The notes under the pieces are model-generated. The model was given only the letters and a program-made list of their open reading frames with translations. It was not told the origin of the DNA and ran no database searches. From Bacteroidota bacterium (GTDB lineage: Bacteria > Bacteroidota > Bacteroidia > Bacteroidales > JAAUTT01): a DNA stretch of 64,000 nucleotides. Location of the stretch: positions 1 through 64,000 of the forward strand of contig JAEYWD010000100.1 in NCBI GenBank assembly GCA_023429135.1, given 5' to 3'. Below, in pieces: positions 15,383 through 23,482 of this stretch; position 1 is the first letter of the stretch, and each line of letters opens with the position of its first letter. Position numbers and translations under genes: made by a program.

Positions 15383-18187
15383 CTACATCTTCTCCCTCAA
15401 ATATTTCCCTGTATACGACTCCTCGCACTTAAGTATTCCTTCCGGTGTTCCTTCAAAAACAAGGCTACCGCCGTTTTTACCACCTTCGGGTCCTAGATCG
15501 ATGATCCAGTCGGCACATTTGATTACGTCGAGGTTGTGCTCGATCAGAATAACGCTGTGACCGTTTTCAATAAGCGCATTCAGGGCATCAAGCAGTTTGT
15601 GGATATCGTGAAAATGCAATCCTGTTGTAGGTTCATCGAAAATAAACAGGGTATGATTGGAGGCCGATTCCTTACTTAAAAACGAGGCAAGTTTCACACG
15701 CTGGCTTTCTCCTCCGGAAAGGGTGCTCGATGATTGGCCTAGTTTTACGTAACCGAGACCTACATCAGCCAAAGGCTTCAGTTTTTCAACTATTTTCTTT
15801 TCAGTTGAGGCATTCTTCTCGCCGAAGAACTCAATGGCTTCATCAACGGTCATATTCAGCACGTCGAATATGCTTTTTCCGCGGTAATGCACCTCCAAAA
15901 CTTCTTCCTTGAAACGTTGTCCGTGGCAGCTTTCGCAAACCAGCTTCACATCGGCCATAAACTGCATTTCAACAGTAATTTCGCCTTCGCCCTGGCACTC
16001 CTCACATCGTCCGCCATCAATATTAAAGGAAAAATGCGAAGGCTTCAGGTTATTGTTTTTTGCTGTGGACTGGTCGGAAAATAACTTACGAACTTCGTCG
16101 TAAGCCTTGGAATAAGTCACAGGATTGGAACGCGACGACTTCCCTATCGGATTCTGATCCACAAATTCAATAGCTTTTACGGTATGGTAATCGCCCCGCA
16201 GCAAATCAAACGATCCGGTACGATCGCCAACACCGTTTATCTGCTTATTCAAAGAAGCATAAAGAATATCGCGCACGAGCGTTGACTTTCCGGATCCGCT
16301 TACTCCTGTTACTACACATAAACTATGTAAAGGAAATTTCACCGATATCTTTCTGAGGTTATTCTCCCGGGCGCCGGTAACCTCAATATAATGGGACGAT
16401 TTACGACGTATCCGGGGAACCGGAATTTTCTTCCTTCCGGTAAGATACTCAGCAGTCAAGCTTTTCCCCGTTTTTTCCAAATCAGTACCTGGTCCCTGGA
16501 AAACAACTTCTCCCCCATGGCGTCCGGCCATTGGGCCAATATCCACAATTTCGTGGGCAGCTCGCATAATTTCTTCATCATGTTCAACTACCAGTACCGT
16601 ATTCCCGATCCGTTGCAGTTTTTTAAGAACACTTATCAAAAGATTGGTATCGCGCGGATGAAGTCCTATGCTTGGCTCATCCAGAATATATAACGATCCT
16701 ACCAGACTGCTTCCCAGCGACGTTGCAAGATTGATACGTTGCGACTCCCCACCCGAAAGTGTTGCCGACAACCGATTGAGGGTAAGATATCCCAAACCGA
16801 CGCTCTGCAGGTAATCCAAACGGTTTTCAATTTCAACCAGAATACGGCCGGCAATTTCCTTTTGATGTTCGGTTAATTCCAGCCCTTTGAAAAACTGGTA
16901 TAACTCATCAATAGGAACTAGAACCAGTTCGGGTAATGTTTTGCCGTTTATTTTAACATACGATGCATCTTTTCTCAGGCGCGCGCCCTTGCATTCGGGA
17001 CAGGTTGTCTTTCCCGAATAGCGGGACATCATCACCCGGTACTGCACTTTAAATTTCTGCTCCTCGACAAATTTGAAGAAAGCATTCAGTCCCTCGACTT
17101 TCTTATTGCCTTCCCACAAAAACTTATATTGATCGTCAGTTAAGTCGTAAACTGGCTTATGTATAGGAAAATCGAACTTGGGAGCTGATAACACGAAAGC
17201 CTCCTTCCAAACCTTCATCCCCTCTCCTCTCCAGCAGGCAACAGCATCGCCGTATACACTCAGCGATTTGTCGGGTATCACCAGATCTTCGTCAATGCCA
17301 ATTACGCGACCATATCCTTCACATTTGGGGCAGGCTCCGTAAGGACTGTTAAAGCTGAACATATGTTCATTCGGCTCTTCGAATTCAATTCCATCGCGTT
17401 CAAAGCGGTTCGAAAAAATTTTAACCTGCTGTGGTTCCAAATCCAATGTCTTGATAATGCACGATCCGTTTCCTTCGGCATAAGCAGTCTGAACCGAATC
17501 GGCAAACCGCGACACCGCATCATCGTCCTTACTTACACGAATACGATCAATAATAATGTTAACTTCCGCATTCGCATCCAGCTTCGATCTCTCTTTCAGG
17601 ATATCTTCGAGTTTTACGATGTTGCCGTTAAATTCCATCCTGGTAGTTCCCTGACTCAACAAAAGCTCCAGGTAATCATGGAAATTGCTATCCAATTTAT
17701 GGGCAACCGGACTTAAAATCAGCAACGACGTTCCCTCGTCAAACGACAAAATGTAATCAACCACATCGGTTACCGAATCGCGCTTTACAATATCACCGGA
17801 TATGGGCGAATATGTCACTCCGGCGCGTGCATATAACAGTTTCAGATAATCGTAAACTTCGGTTGAGGTACCAACTGTTGAACGCGGATTACGGGTATTC
17901 ACCTTTTGCTCAATGGCAATGGCCGGTGGTATACCTTCGATAAAATCGACATCGGGCTTATTGATACGACCCAGGAACTGACGGGCATACGACGACAAAC
18001 TTTCAACATAACGCCTCTGACCTTCGGCATAAATGGTATCGAATGCAAGCGAGGATTTTCCGGATCCACTTAAACCAGTTAAAACAACCAGTTTATTTCG
18101 TGGGATATTGAGAGAAATATTTTTCAGGTTATTAACACGCGCCCCGCGGATGATAATGCTATTTTTAAAACTTCTTTCTTCGGGCAT
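15383..18187 (-). CDS. uvrA: UvrABC excision repair subunit A
   Basis: DNA-damage recognition ATPase of nucleotide excision repair, 934 aa as usual. It has two ABC cassettes: N-terminal Walker A GLSGSGKSSLAFDT near 38-52 with signature LSGGESQRINLA near 490, and C-terminal Walker A GVSGSGKSTLV near 640 with signature LSGGESQRVKLA near 835. The zinc motifs (CPKCEGYG, CPECKGARL and CEECQGEGE with CESCHGQRF) are intact, and so is the UvrB-interacting region. A TATCTTTG on the minus strand at 18220-18227 is a plausible -7 element 33 bases upstream. The gene is monocistronic here and bounds the variable island on its right. Confidence 0.98.
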   Translation of the reverse strand: MPEERSFKNSIIIRGARVNNLKNISLNIPRNKLVVLTGLSGSGKSSLAFDTIYAEGQRRYVESLSSYARQFLGRINKPDVDFIEGIPPAIAIEQKVNTRNPRSTVGTSTEVYDYLKLLYARAGVTYSPISGDIVKRDSVTDVVDYILSFDEGTSLLILSPVAHKLDSNFHDYLELLLSQGTTRMEFNGNIVKLEDILKERSKLDANAEVNIIIDRIRVSKDDDAVSRFADSVQTAYAEGNGSCIIKTLDLEPQQVKIFSNRFERDGIEFEEPNEHMFSFNSPYGACPKCEGYGRVIGIDEDLVIPDKSLSVYGDAVACWRGEGMKVWKEAFVLSAPKFDFPIHKPVYDLTDDQYKFLWEGNKKVEGLNAFFKFVEEQKFKVQYRVMMSRYSGKTTCPECKGARLRKDASYVKINGKTLPELVLVPIDELYQFFKGLELTEHQKEIAGRILVEIENRLDYLQSVGLGYLTLNRLSATLSGGESQRINLATSLGSSLVGSLYILDEPSIGLHPRDTNLLISVLKKLQRIGNTVLVVEHDEEIMRAAHEIVDIGPMAGRHGGEVVFQGPGTDLEKTGKSLTAEYLTGRKKIPVPRIRRKSSHYIEVTGARENNLRKISVKFPLHSLCVVTGVSGSGKSTLVRDILYASLNKQINGVGDRTGSFDLLRGDYHTVKAIEFVDQNPIGKSSRSNPVTYSKAYDEVRKLFSDQSTAKNNNLKPSHFSFNIDGGRCEECQGEGEITVEMQFMADVKLVCESCHGQRFKEEVLEVHYRGKSIFDVLNMTVDEAIEFFGEKNASTEKKIVEKLKPLADVGLGYVKLGQSSSTLSGGESQRVKLASFLSKESASNHTLFIFDEPTTGLHFHDIHKLLDALNALIENGHSVILIEHNLDVIKCADWIIDLGPEGGKNGGSLVFEGTPEGILKCEESYTGKYLREKM

Positions 18188-18342
18188 TTACAATTTATTA
18201 ACAAGAATTTTTGAAAAAACAAAGATAATTGTTTTGAAATAAAATCTTTTTTGATTTACTTGCCAAAGAAAGATAATTTTTAACCCATTAAAAATAAGGA
18301 GAATAGCCTATAGATTACATTTCTACTCTTGATAAACAAAAT

Positions 18343-18359
18343 TTAAGGAGGTAGATTTG
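18343..18359 (+). promoter_or_regulatory. Strong Shine-Dalgarno before a TTG start
   Basis: AAGGAGG at 18345-18351 is 5 bases ahead of TTG at 18357-18359. Strong Shine-Dalgarno sites are uncommon in Bacteroidota, and this one decides the non-ATG start of the sigma factor. Confidence 0.75.
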
Positions 18360-18944
18360 AAAACACAATTATTAACCGATAACGAACTGGTAGTTATGTT
18401 CGTTAATGGTGACACACAGGCTATTGAAACACTGATTCACCGCTACAAAAACAAAGTTTACACTTACATCCTGTTAACCGTACGAGACCAGCAACTAGCT
18501 GAAGATATTTTTCAGGATACATTTCTCAAAGTAATAAAATCGCTCACCGAAGGCCGGTACCAGGAAAACGGTCGTTTTTTACAATGGGTAATGCGTATAG
18601 CACACAACCTTGTAATAGACTACTATCGTCGCGAAAAGCAGATGAACACTGTTAGCAGCGAGAAGTACGAATTCGACCTGTTTAACTCACAAAAATTCTC
18701 GGATCAGACAATCGAAGATGAAATTATCGATTTCCAGATTACAAAAGACATTCGCCGCCTGGTGGATGAATTACCGGCTGATCAGAAAGAAATTATTTTA
18801 CTGAGACATTATGGTAACCTGAGCTTCAAGGAAATTGCCGACCAGACCAATGTAAGCATTAACACCGCCCTTGGCAGAATGCGGTATGCACTTATCAATC
18901 TCAGAAAAATAATAAAGGACAATAATATTTCTCTAACAAAATAA
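18357..18944 (+). CDS. ECF-type RNA polymerase sigma factor
   Basis: 195 residues with sigma region 2 at about 15-85 (IHRYKNKVYTYIL, EDIFQDTFLKVI, GRFLQWVMRIAHN) and region 4 at about 130-190 (LPADQKEIILLRHYGNLSFKEIAD, NTALGRMRYALINLRK). The TTG start at 18357 is supported by AAGGAGG five bases upstream; the next Met (codon 14) would cut region 2. No anti-sigma factor is adjacent. Instead a 59-codon ORF follows after a hairpin. Target promoters cannot be read from the window. Confidence 0.9.
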   Translation: MKTQLLTDNELVVMFVNGDTQAIETLIHRYKNKVYTYILLTVRDQQLAEDIFQDTFLKVIKSLTEGRYQENGRFLQWVMRIAHNLVIDYYRREKQMNTVSSEKYEFDLFNSQKFSDQTIEDEIIDFQITKDIRRLVDELPADQKEIILLRHYGNLSFKEIADQTNVSINTALGRMRYALINLRKIIKDNNISLTK

Positions 18945-19008
18945 CCTTGTTGGAATAATAATAAATAAAACCGGGCGTTTTACAGTTACATCAATCGTAA
19001 AACAGCCT

Positions 19009-19188
19009 ATGAAAATTTCTACCCTTTATTACTTTATTACCAGCGTTCCTTCAGAAAAAATCCCTGCATCTTTTCTGGAGGAAGTTTCTTTGCTTTCTTT
19101 TCCTGAAGTAAAAAAATACCTCGACTCCGAAGAAAAGAAAGTTCCCGATTCCCTGGTAGATAAAATTATTGCAAAAAGCAAAGCTTAA
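19009..19188 (+). CDS. Small 59-residue ORF downstream of the sigma factor
   Basis: The ORF begins ATG at 19009 and ends TAA at 19186-19188. The product is mostly charged and helical (FLEEVSLLSFPEVKKYLDSEEKK, split here as FLEEVSLLSF and PEVKKYLDSE) with no signal peptide. It is in-frame, ends 5 bases before an excellent terminator and follows the sigma gene by 64 bases, so it is probably the last gene of that operon. Its leader contains a hairpin (GGCGTTTTAC about 18974 with GTAAAACAGCC about 18997). A small regulator of the sigma factor is conceivable, but no family is recognised. Confidence 0.55.
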   Translation: MKISTLYYFITSVPSEKIPASFLEEVSLLSFPEVKKYLDSEEKKVPDSLVDKIIAKSKA

Positions 19189-19193
19189 TAAAA

Positions 19194-19228
19194 AACCGGA
19201 AGTGTTTTATCCAACTTCCGGTTTTTTT
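19194..19228 (+). terminator. Rho-independent terminator of the sigma-factor operon
   Basis: AACCGGAAGT (19194-19203) and ACTTCCGGTT (19214-19223) form a perfect 10-bp stem with a 10-base loop, followed by seven T. Confidence 0.9.
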
Positions 19229-19282
19229 ATTTACATTTGTGATATCATTTTGATATTATATTTATACTAATATGAATTAACC

Positions 19283-20137
19283 ATGAAAAAAGAATCTCTA
19301 CTCAAACCAGTTTCGGGCTACCTGATGGTAGTAATTATTATTCTGTTATTGGCTTCTGTTGTTTCCGGTTTTATTTACGGATACAATATTATTGCGGCAA
19401 TACTTAGCTTCATAACTGTATTTCTGGCGTCAGGAATTTTTGTAGTTCAACCGAATCAATCGGCAGTGATGGTGCTTTTTGGTTCCTACAGCGGTACAGC
19501 GAAAGAAAATGGTTTTTTCTGGGCCAATCCTTTTTATGTTAAAAAGAAGATTTCGCTCCGTGCGCGGAACTTTAACTGCGAACCAATTAAAGTAAACGAT
19601 AAGGTAGGAAACCCAATCATGATCGGACTTGTGCTTGTATGGCGCGTTCGCGACACTTTTAAGGCTGCTTTTGAAGTTGATAACTACGAACATTTTGTTG
19701 TGATCCAGTCGGAAGCTGCACTTAGAAAACTTGCAGGAATTTATCCCTATGACAACTTTGAAATGGAAGACGCCGTGGTTACGCTCAGGGCGGGAACGGA
19801 TGAAGTAAACGAAAAGCTTGAAGAAGAGCTGAAAGAACGTTTGAACATTGCCGGAATTGAAGTGATTGAGGCAAGAATAAACCAACTTTCCTATTCTTCG
19901 GAAATAGCAGGGGCTATGTTAAGAAGACAACAAGCTACTGCAATCATTGCAGCCCGTGAAAAGATCGTGGAAGGTGCTGTAGGAATGGTAGAAATGGCGC
20001 TTCATCAACTTTCGGTGAAAGAAATTGTTAATCTGGACGAAGAAAAGAAAGCTGCTATGGTCAGCAACCTGATGGTAGTTCTTTGCTCCGAAGATTCTGC
20101 ACGACCAATCATTAACGCAGGCACTCTGAATCATTAA
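19283..20137 (+). CDS. SPFH/band-7 domain membrane protein
   Basis: 284 residues. Two N-terminal hydrophobic helices (about 14-32 and 36-56) anchor an SPFH domain (about 55-235: VVQPNQSAVMVLFGSYSGT, WANPF, ISLRARNF, VWRVRD) and a helical C-terminal region with ATAIIAAREKIVEGAVGM. SPFH proteins oligomerise in membranes as scaffolds of microdomains or protease regulators. Two small genes follow within 10 bases, a ribbon-helix-helix protein and a zinc ribbon, making a compact three-gene operon. TACATTTG at 19232-19239 is a possible -7 element. Confidence 0.9.
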   Translation: MKKESLLKPVSGYLMVVIIILLLASVVSGFIYGYNIIAAILSFITVFLASGIFVVQPNQSAVMVLFGSYSGTAKENGFFWANPFYVKKKISLRARNFNCEPIKVNDKVGNPIMIGLVLVWRVRDTFKAAFEVDNYEHFVVIQSEAALRKLAGIYPYDNFEMEDAVVTLRAGTDEVNEKLEEELKERLNIAGIEVIEARINQLSYSSEIAGAMLRRQQATAIIAAREKIVEGAVGMVEMALHQLSVKEIVNLDEEKKAAMVSNLMVVLCSEDSARPIINAGTLNH

Positions 20138-20145
20138 TTCTCTTT

Positions 20146-20343
20146 ATGGCAAGTAAAAAACCTTTTGTTTTACGCATTGAGTCTGATAAGATGGATGCCC
20201 TCGAAAAATGGGCTGCCGATGAATTCCGTAGCATCAACGGTCAGTTGGAATGGATTATTGACAGAGCTTTGCGTGAATCGGGCAGGTTACCAAAACGAAA
20301 AACAGACGACAAAACATTAAATTCTGCAGAAAATGACAATTAA
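20146..20343 (+). CDS. Arc-like ribbon-helix-helix protein
   Basis: 65 residues beginning KKPFVLRIESDKMDALEKWAADEFRS, the beta-strand plus two-helix pattern of Arc/MetJ-type DNA-binding proteins, with INGQLEWIIDRALRESGR as the second helix. It starts 8 bases after the SPFH stop and overlaps the zinc-ribbon gene by 11 bases, so the three are co-translated. It may autoregulate the operon. No toxin is paired with it, so an antitoxin role is unlikely. Confidence 0.75.
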   Translation: MASKKPFVLRIESDKMDALEKWAADEFRSINGQLEWIIDRALRESGRLPKRKTDDKTLNSAENDN

Positions 20344-20539
20344 ATACAAATGCCCGAAATGCTCGAATTCGCTTTACGAAATAGATGAATTCCGTGCGGT
20401 AGGAGGCTTCTGGACAAAAGTGTTCGACATTCAGAACAAACGTTTTACAACCGTTACCTGTACCAGGTGCAAATACACCGAGATTTACAAAATTCCAAGC
20501 AGTCAGCTCGGTAATGTCTTCGACTTTATTACCGGTTAA
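20333..20539 (+). CDS. Zinc-ribbon protein, DUF2082-like
   Basis: 68 residues with CPKC at 8-11 and CTRC at about 44-47, separated by FRAVGGFWTKVFDIQNKRF, the layout of the small zinc-ribbon family once called DUF2082. These are thought to bind nucleic acid or act as adaptors; no enzyme site is present. Its start overlaps the ribbon-helix-helix gene by 11 bases and its stop overlaps the convergent rsmE by 4 bases. Confidence 0.75.
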   Translation: MTIKYKCPKCSNSLYEIDEFRAVGGFWTKVFDIQNKRFTTVTCTRCKYTEIYKIPSSQLGNVFDFITG

Positions 20540-21240
20540 CAGTTGTTTATAAAAGAAATGGCATGGCAGGCTACAACACCGGCAGTTTCGGTACGTAGTC
20601 TGCTTTCGCCTAACGATATTCCTTTGTATCCTTTACTGGTTGCCATCAGAAATTCTTCTTCAGTAAAATCACCCTCCGGACCGATTAAAATCACATAACT
20701 TCCTTGCCGGGAAAAACCATTACCAATAAACACCTTCTCCCCTTCCCCACAATATGCAATTCCTTTTTCTGCATTGGTTTCCTGAAGTAAAAACTTTTCG
20801 AATTTCACCATTTCGTTCAGCACCGGATGATAAGCTTTCAGCGATTGTTTCATGGCCGACTCCACAATGCGGTTCAACCGATCGGTATTCACGTTCCTTT
20901 TCTCGGTCCGTGAGCAATTCAGAGGAGTAATTTCGTCAACTCCAATCTCAATAGCTTTCTCTATAAACCACTCGAACCTGTCGACACTCTTAAGCGGCGA
21001 AATAGCCATGTGTAACCTGTAATTTCTCTGCTCGAAATTTTCGGTAACCTTATCCAACTTAAGGATACAATGCTTTGGATGAGGCTCGAAAATAATCCCT
21101 TCGAACAACTTACCCTTTCCATCGACTACATATACCGGATCGCCCTGTTTCATGCGCAAAACCCTAACAACATGTTTCGATTCCTCTTCGTGTAAAGGAA
21201 AAAAGCCTAACTGGCAATTGGGAGCATAAAATACCTGCAT
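20536..21240 (-). CDS. rsmE: 16S rRNA (uracil-1498-N3)-methyltransferase
   Basis: SPOUT-class methyltransferase that makes m3U1498 in the small ribosomal subunit. Its 234 residues have the N-terminal PUA-like domain (about 1-70; EEESKHVVRVLRMKQGD) and the knotted C-terminal domain with IGPEGDFTEEEF near 185, and LGESRLRTETAGVVA near 212, which forms the SAM-binding trefoil knot. Length and motifs are standard. It is convergent with the zinc-ribbon gene (4-base overlap) and appears monocistronic. Confidence 0.95.
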   Translation of the reverse strand: MQVFYAPNCQLGFFPLHEEESKHVVRVLRMKQGDPVYVVDGKGKLFEGIIFEPHPKHCILKLDKVTENFEQRNYRLHMAISPLKSVDRFEWFIEKAIEIGVDEITPLNCSRTEKRNVNTDRLNRIVESAMKQSLKAYHPVLNEMVKFEKFLLQETNAEKGIAYCGEGEKVFIGNGFSRQGSYVILIGPEGDFTEEEFLMATSKGYKGISLGESRLRTETAGVVACHAISFINNC

Positions 21241-21390
21241 TGCTTTTTTTTCTGCGAATATAAATAAGTTTGAAGGATGAAAGATTAGAAAGGTAACGAT
21301 GTTTTGACATTATTGAGGAAACTCAAGTAGTTATTTCCCTTTCAATGGTTCATAAAAACTTTAATACATTGATAAAGCTGAAAGTTTATT

Positions 21391-22278
21391 TTACTCCGAA
21401 AAATATTCCATAAAATCGTTTACAAAATCCCTGATATATTTTTTGGGTTCGTCGGTTTTCCTGATCACAAGGTAGTGGTTTCTTTTCAGGCCTTTCGTTC
21501 CTATTTTCTTAAACCCAATATCGGCGGACAGGGTAAATGACTTTAGGGCCCATTTGGGCATGCAAATCATACCCATATTGGCGTTTACCATTTCCAACGC
21601 TACTTCGGTAAGCGGAACTGCCAATATTTTCATGGGATGGACTTTGTTCGGCTTCAAAAAATGCTGGTAAACTGACACGGTTTCCAAAGGAAATGAATGG
21701 ATAATGAGATGCGCATCTGCAAAATGATGTGGTTCCAGGTGATTATATCGGTTCAGATCATTTTCCCTGTGCATGATGGCAAAAATCTCATCTTCCATAA
21801 TTTTAATGTAGACGAGATCGTCTTCGGCCGTTTTCTCGGTAACAATAGCAATGTCTATGTTGTTCGTTAAAATTTGATTAATGGCCTGGTGCGTGGCTTC
21901 AAGAACCAGGTTAACACTAATGCCGGGGGACAGCAGTCCCATCTTTTGAATAAAAGCCGGCAATCCCTGGTAGAACGAATAGCACTCGGTGCTAATCTTT
22001 ATGTTGCCCACCGATCCGTTTCTGATATTCTGAATGTTCTTAAAGCCCGCATCGATGCTGTTAAGAATTTCATTCCCAACTTTATAGAGTTCCTCGCCTT
22101 CGTCGGTAAGCTCCCACTTGTTTCGTGTTCTGTGAAACACCTTAAAACCGAGCTGCTCTTCTAATTCCCTCAATTGATGGCTCAATGCCGATTGCGTTAA
22201 ATACAACTTTTCCGAAGAATTGGCAATATTTCCTTCGGTGGCAATAGCTCGTATCAGTTTAAAATATTTAATTTCCAT
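21391..22278 (-). CDS. LysR-family transcriptional regulator
   Basis: 295 residues. The winged helix-turn-helix occupies 1-60 (FKLIRAIATEGNIANSSEKLYLTQSALSHQLRELEEQ, of which the LTQSALSHQL helix is diagnostic), followed by a linker helix and a type-2 periplasmic-binding-like effector domain from about 90. It is divergent from the rhodanese gene at 22500 across 221 bases that contain a T-N11-A box, so that gene is the likely target. The effector is unknown. Confidence 0.92.
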   Translation of the reverse strand: MEIKYFKLIRAIATEGNIANSSEKLYLTQSALSHQLRELEEQLGFKVFHRTRNKWELTDEGEELYKVGNEILNSIDAGFKNIQNIRNGSVGNIKISTECYSFYQGLPAFIQKMGLLSPGISVNLVLEATHQAINQILTNNIDIAIVTEKTAEDDLVYIKIMEDEIFAIMHRENDLNRYNHLEPHHFADAHLIIHSFPLETVSVYQHFLKPNKVHPMKILAVPLTEVALEMVNANMGMICMPKWALKSFTLSADIGFKKIGTKGLKRNHYLVIRKTDEPKKYIRDFVNDFMEYFSE

Positions 22279-22398
22279 ACATACAAATTAACCTATAAAA
22301 TTCACAAATTCAATGTAGGTTTGGGGCTTGCGTGCACCAGCCATTGAGTGTTTTAAATTTCATCAATTATTCAGATCAACATATACAAAAACCGTTGC

Positions 22399-22411
22399 TG
22401 AAAATATTTCA
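22399..22411. promoter_or_regulatory. Candidate LysR box (T-N11-A palindrome)
   Basis: TGAAAATATTTCA has 5-bp inverted arms around ATA and fits the T-N11-A rule for LysR regulators. It is 88 bases before the rhodanese start and 120 bases before the lysR start, the usual place for a shared site. Confidence 0.45.
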
Positions 22412-22499
22412 ACCTAGCGGTCAATATTTCTCAATTTAAAAATTAAGAGAACATCTCTGCCGGGGCTATTTTTATATCAAATATAAATGATAAGACGAT

Positions 22500-22892
22500 A
22501 TGAACAAACAGGTTGAATTTTATGAAAGTAAGCTTGCATACGAGATGGATCCTTCCGATCTGTTTGATGCATTAAACAATAACGAAAGAATCGTAGTAGT
22601 GGATACCCGCCAGGCGTTTGGTTATGAAAAAGAACATATCCCCACCGCCATCAACCTGCCGCACAGGGAGATTAACGAAACCACTACCCGCCATCTCGAC
22701 AAGGAAAAAACCTATATATGCTACTGCGATGGAATTGGTTGTAATGCCTCCACCCGTGGCGCTCTGAAGATGGCAAAGCTGGGCTTTACGGTGAAAGAAC
22801 TGATTGGCGGCATAGAATGGTGGAAATACGACGGCTACGCTACTACCGGAACAAACGCAATAAAAGGCGCAGAAGTGCAATGTGCGTGTTAG
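22500..22892 (+). CDS. Rhodanese-domain protein
   Basis: 130-residue single rhodanese domain. The catalytic loop CNASTRG near residue 81 follows the CxxxxR pattern, so the Cys can carry a persulfide. EHIPTAINLPHREI is the other family signature. Such proteins transfer sulfane sulfur or detoxify cyanide. No signal peptide is visible, so it is cytoplasmic. The extra Cys five residues earlier and a C-terminal CAC are unusual and may be redox-linked. It is divergent from the LysR gene and probably controlled by it. Confidence 0.88.
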   Translation: MNKQVEFYESKLAYEMDPSDLFDALNNNERIVVVDTRQAFGYEKEHIPTAINLPHREINETTTRHLDKEKTYICYCDGIGCNASTRGALKMAKLGFTVKELIGGIEWWKYDGYATTGTNAIKGAEVQCAC

Positions 22893-22921
22893 CGGGTTTA
22901 TGTTTAACAATTAGCTCCTGT

Positions 22922-23416
22922 TTATTTTCTTTTCATCTCAAACACTTCCATATTCCTGATGTTTTTACCGTCAATCTCGAACCGTAAGGCAGTTTTAACG
23001 TTATGGAAACCTGAGTTACCAGCCGCCCCGGGATTAAGATATAACAGGTTGTATTTTTTATCATTCATCACCCGGAGGATATGAGAATGGCCGCATATAA
23101 ATAACTGAGGTCTTATTTCGGAAAACAGTCGAATTACATTTTTTTCGTAGTGGCCGGGATAACCGCCAATGTGGGTCATTAAAACCAGCACTTCTTCGCA
23201 TGTAAATACTTCACTTACTTTATACCGGAGGCGAACGTCGTATCCATCGATATTACCAAAAACTGCTTTAAAAGGCTTGAATTGTTCGAGTTTTTCGGCA
23301 GTTTCGACATTGCCGATATCCCCGGCATGCCATATCTCGTCGCAGTCTTTAAAGAATTCGTATAGCCTGGGTTCCAGACTGCCATGTGTATCGCTCAAAA
23401 CGCCAATCTTCTTCAT
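22922..23416 (-). CDS. YfcE-type metallophosphoesterase
   Basis: 164 residues with the calcineurin-like phosphodiesterase motifs in order: SDTHG near 8, HAGDIG near 30, GNID near 54, THIGG near 80 and GHSH near 110. This is the YfcE/MJ0936 class, hydrolysing phosphodiesters with two metals, physiological substrate unknown. It lies downstream of the giant periplasmic protein on the same strand, separated by a hairpin. It ends 29 bases from the convergent rhodanese gene. Confidence 0.92.
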   Translation of the reverse strand: MKKIGVLSDTHGSLEPRLYEFFKDCDEIWHAGDIGNVETAEKLEQFKPFKAVFGNIDGYDVRLRYKVSEVFTCEEVLVLMTHIGGYPGHYEKNVIRLFSEIRPQLFICGHSHILRVMNDKKYNLLYLNPGAAGNSGFHNVKTALRFEIDGKNIRNMEVFEMKRK

Positions 23417-23428
23417 CTCTAAAATTAA

Positions 23429-23463
23429 AATGCAAGGACTAAGATAAAACTAATCCTTGCATT
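23429..23463 (-). terminator. Hairpin terminator after the giant periplasmic gene
   Basis: AATGCAAGGA and TCCTTGCATT (23429-23438 and 23454-23463) are exact inverse complements, 20 bases after the stop. On the minus strand the hairpin is followed by a T-rich TTTTAATTTTAG. The tract is interrupted, so efficiency may be partial. Confidence 0.55.
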
Positions 23464-23482
23464 CATTGCAAATTAACAGCTT

